From contig NZ_OESZ01000001.1 in NCBI RefSeq assembly GCF_900239345.1, positions 434,001 to 498,000 of the forward strand: 64,000 nt of DNA, given 5' to 3'. The DNA is from Tenacibaculum dicentrarchi. GTDB lineage: Bacteria; Bacteroidota; Bacteroidia; Flavobacteriales; Flavobacteriaceae. Below are positions 63,260-64,000 of the stretch, in pieces. A program made the translations under genes and the position numbers. A model generated the notes under the pieces. The model saw only the letters and a list, made by a program, of their open reading frames with translations, made no database searches and was not told where the DNA came from. Positions within the stretch are counted from its first letter, which is position 1; the number at the start of each line of letters is the position of its first letter.

Positions 63260-63290
63260 TTGCTCAAAACGGCGATTTTGATACTATATG
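63260..63290. repeat. cargo repeat, 3' half only
   Basis: This segment contains GCTCAAAACGGCGATTTT and ends ACTATATG, matching the last third of the 95-bp repeats at 63311 and 63748. No matching 5' arm is seen upstream. Confidence 0.7.
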
Positions 63291-63310
63291 AAATAATTAC
63301 TACAATAACT

Positions 63311-63405
63311 AAAACAGACGTTTTGAGAAACTTTCTTTTAAAAGCTAATATAACATACCACTTTTTAAAGTTAGTTGCTCAAAACGGCGATTTAAGTACT
63401 GTATG
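63311..63405. repeat. 95-bp structured cargo repeat, copy 1
   Basis: The unit starts AAAACAGACGTTTTGAG, has a central TTTTAAAAGCTAATATAACA, and ends with CTCAAAACGGCG and GTACTGTATG. The arms CGTTTTGAG and CTCAAAACG pair. The same unit, with compensatory change, follows the next ORF at 63748-63842. Confidence 0.85.
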
Positions 63406-63446
63406 AGAATATAAGGACATAATTTTTAATACTAAATAAATTCAAA

Positions 63447-63749
63447 ATGGAAAAGGCAAAAGAAAAATATTTATTCAAGGGCGTATTATACCCAACGAAA
63501 ACAAAGTTATATAAAAATTTACTTTATGGAGTTAGTTCCTTTGAAGCTGAAATAATTTCGGGCGAAGTTGAGCTACGGTATTTCAAAAAAGTTGATGGTA
63601 AAATGTTGGAATTTAAAGAAGTTCTTTTTTTGAATGGCAGAGAATATGCCAGTAGGAAACAACTTTTTCAATCCAACGTTCAAAAGGCAAATAAATTGAA
63701 ACATTGGTACAAAGATAATAAAATTACAATAGAATACAAACAAGCTTAA
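63447..63749 (+). CDS. hypothetical cargo protein between structured repeats
   Basis: This 100-residue basic protein has a beta-rich centre (EAEIISGEVELRYFKKVDG) and a Lys-rich end (ANKLKHWYKDNKITIEY). No family is recognised. It has no signal or membrane helix. It stands between two copies of the 95-bp repeat, and its stop codon overlaps the first base pairs of the second copy, giving the look of an ORF-plus-repeat unit. Confidence 0.65.
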   Translation: MEKAKEKYLFKGVLYPTKTKLYKNLLYGVSSFEAEIISGEVELRYFKKVDGKMLEFKEVLFLNGREYASRKQLFQSNVQKANKLKHWYKDNKITIEYKQA

Positions 63750-63842
63750 AACAGACGTTTTTAGGAACTTTCTTTTAAAAGCTAATATAACATACCGCTT
63801 TTTAAAGTTAGTTTCTAAAAACGGCGATTTTGGTACTATATG
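63748..63842. repeat. 95-bp structured cargo repeat, copy 2
   Basis: This copy matches 63311-63405 in about 87 of 95 positions. The arms are CGTTTTTAG and CTAAAAACG: both strands of one base pair have changed relative to copy 1 (G:C to T:A). It starts at the stop codon of the previous ORF. Confidence 0.85.
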
Positions 63843-63859
63843 GAAATAAAGGGTCTTAG

Positions 63860-63967
63860 AACCTCAGCAACTTTTTAAATAATTACTTGAAGCGGCAAAT
63901 TCAAATAACCATTTTAAAAAGCTACTTTATTAATTTACTTTATGAGAGGGGATTAATAGCTGAGGTT
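63860..63967. repeat. inverted repeat at right edge
   Basis: AACCTCAGC (63860-63868) is complementary to GCTGAGGTT (63959-63967). A 16-nt direct repeat, TTTTAAATAATTACTT, lies just inside and outside (63873-63888 and 63966-63981). No gene is supported in the last 150 bp. The elements may be part of a larger array continuing beyond the window. Confidence 0.6.
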
Positions 63968-64000
63968 TTAAATAATTACTTTATGAAATGGTTTTGAAGG

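Noticed and set aside
63311..63842. Integron attC sites for the cassette-like repeats
   Set aside because: The ends do not show the RYYYAAC and GTTRRRY core pair, and no tyrosine integron integrase is seen. I describe them as structured repeats only.

Overview
The window is a low-GC chromosomal segment of a Bacteroidota bacterium, most likely a marine Flavobacteriaceae member (Tenacibaculum/Polaribacter type; genus not provable here). The evidence is the DUF2723, DUF4270, SusE-free lipoprotein and SCO1 proteins typical of the group, and many intergenic matches to the Bacteroidota -7 promoter element TAnnTTTG placed just upstream of starts. Most of the window is ordinary core genome.

Layout. 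1-5.2 kb: a metallophosphoesterase tail, a thioredoxin-fold protein, a large DUF2723 membrane protein, two identical tRNA-Gln genes, an ArsC-like protein and a DinB-like protein. 5.2-13.2 kb: superoxide dismutase, fructose-1,6-bisphosphatase, GNAT plus aspartate kinase, a fused PlsC/GNAT acyltransferase (OlsF-like), a secreted unknown and RseP. 13.3-24.6 kb: SCO1, SdpI-like, serine hydrolase, SufS, Bax-inhibitor-like, a YfcC-type carrier with a GlpQ-type phosphodiesterase, and a DUF2339/DUF3999 pair. Several intergenic repeats lie here.

24.8-33.3 kb holds an eight-gene, tightly coupled operon that I regard as the best candidate for an undescribed system. It encodes a small membrane protein, two coiled-coil scaffold-like proteins, a periplasmic binding protein fused to an OmpA peptidoglycan-binding domain, a NitT/TauT-type permease and ATPase, a TerB-CbbX-like AAA+ ATPase and a 2OG-Fe(II) dioxygenase. 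A PRMT-like methyltransferase converges on its end.

33.3-60.3 kb: lipoproteins and small membrane proteins; a two-gene HTH-ImmA/IrrE module flanked by a duplicated 52-bp aspS terminator; then aspS, HopJ-like, pheS, gdhA, glmS, DUF4270, a GT5 N-domain protein, panC-panD, a YbhN-like protein, radA, arfB, a NadR-like kinase/PnuC/thiamine-binding cluster, a phosphopantetheinyl transferase, ahcY, ferritin and a TlpA-like lipoprotein.

60.4-64 kb is the left end of a mobile element. A large serine integrase sits next to a 38-codon remnant of the 3' end of comM/yifB, so the element appears to have integrated inside that gene; its right end is outside the window. Behind the integrase are small unknown ORFs, a start-less winged-helix ORF between copies of the integrase terminator, and 95-bp structured repeats that show a compensatory base-pair change between copies.
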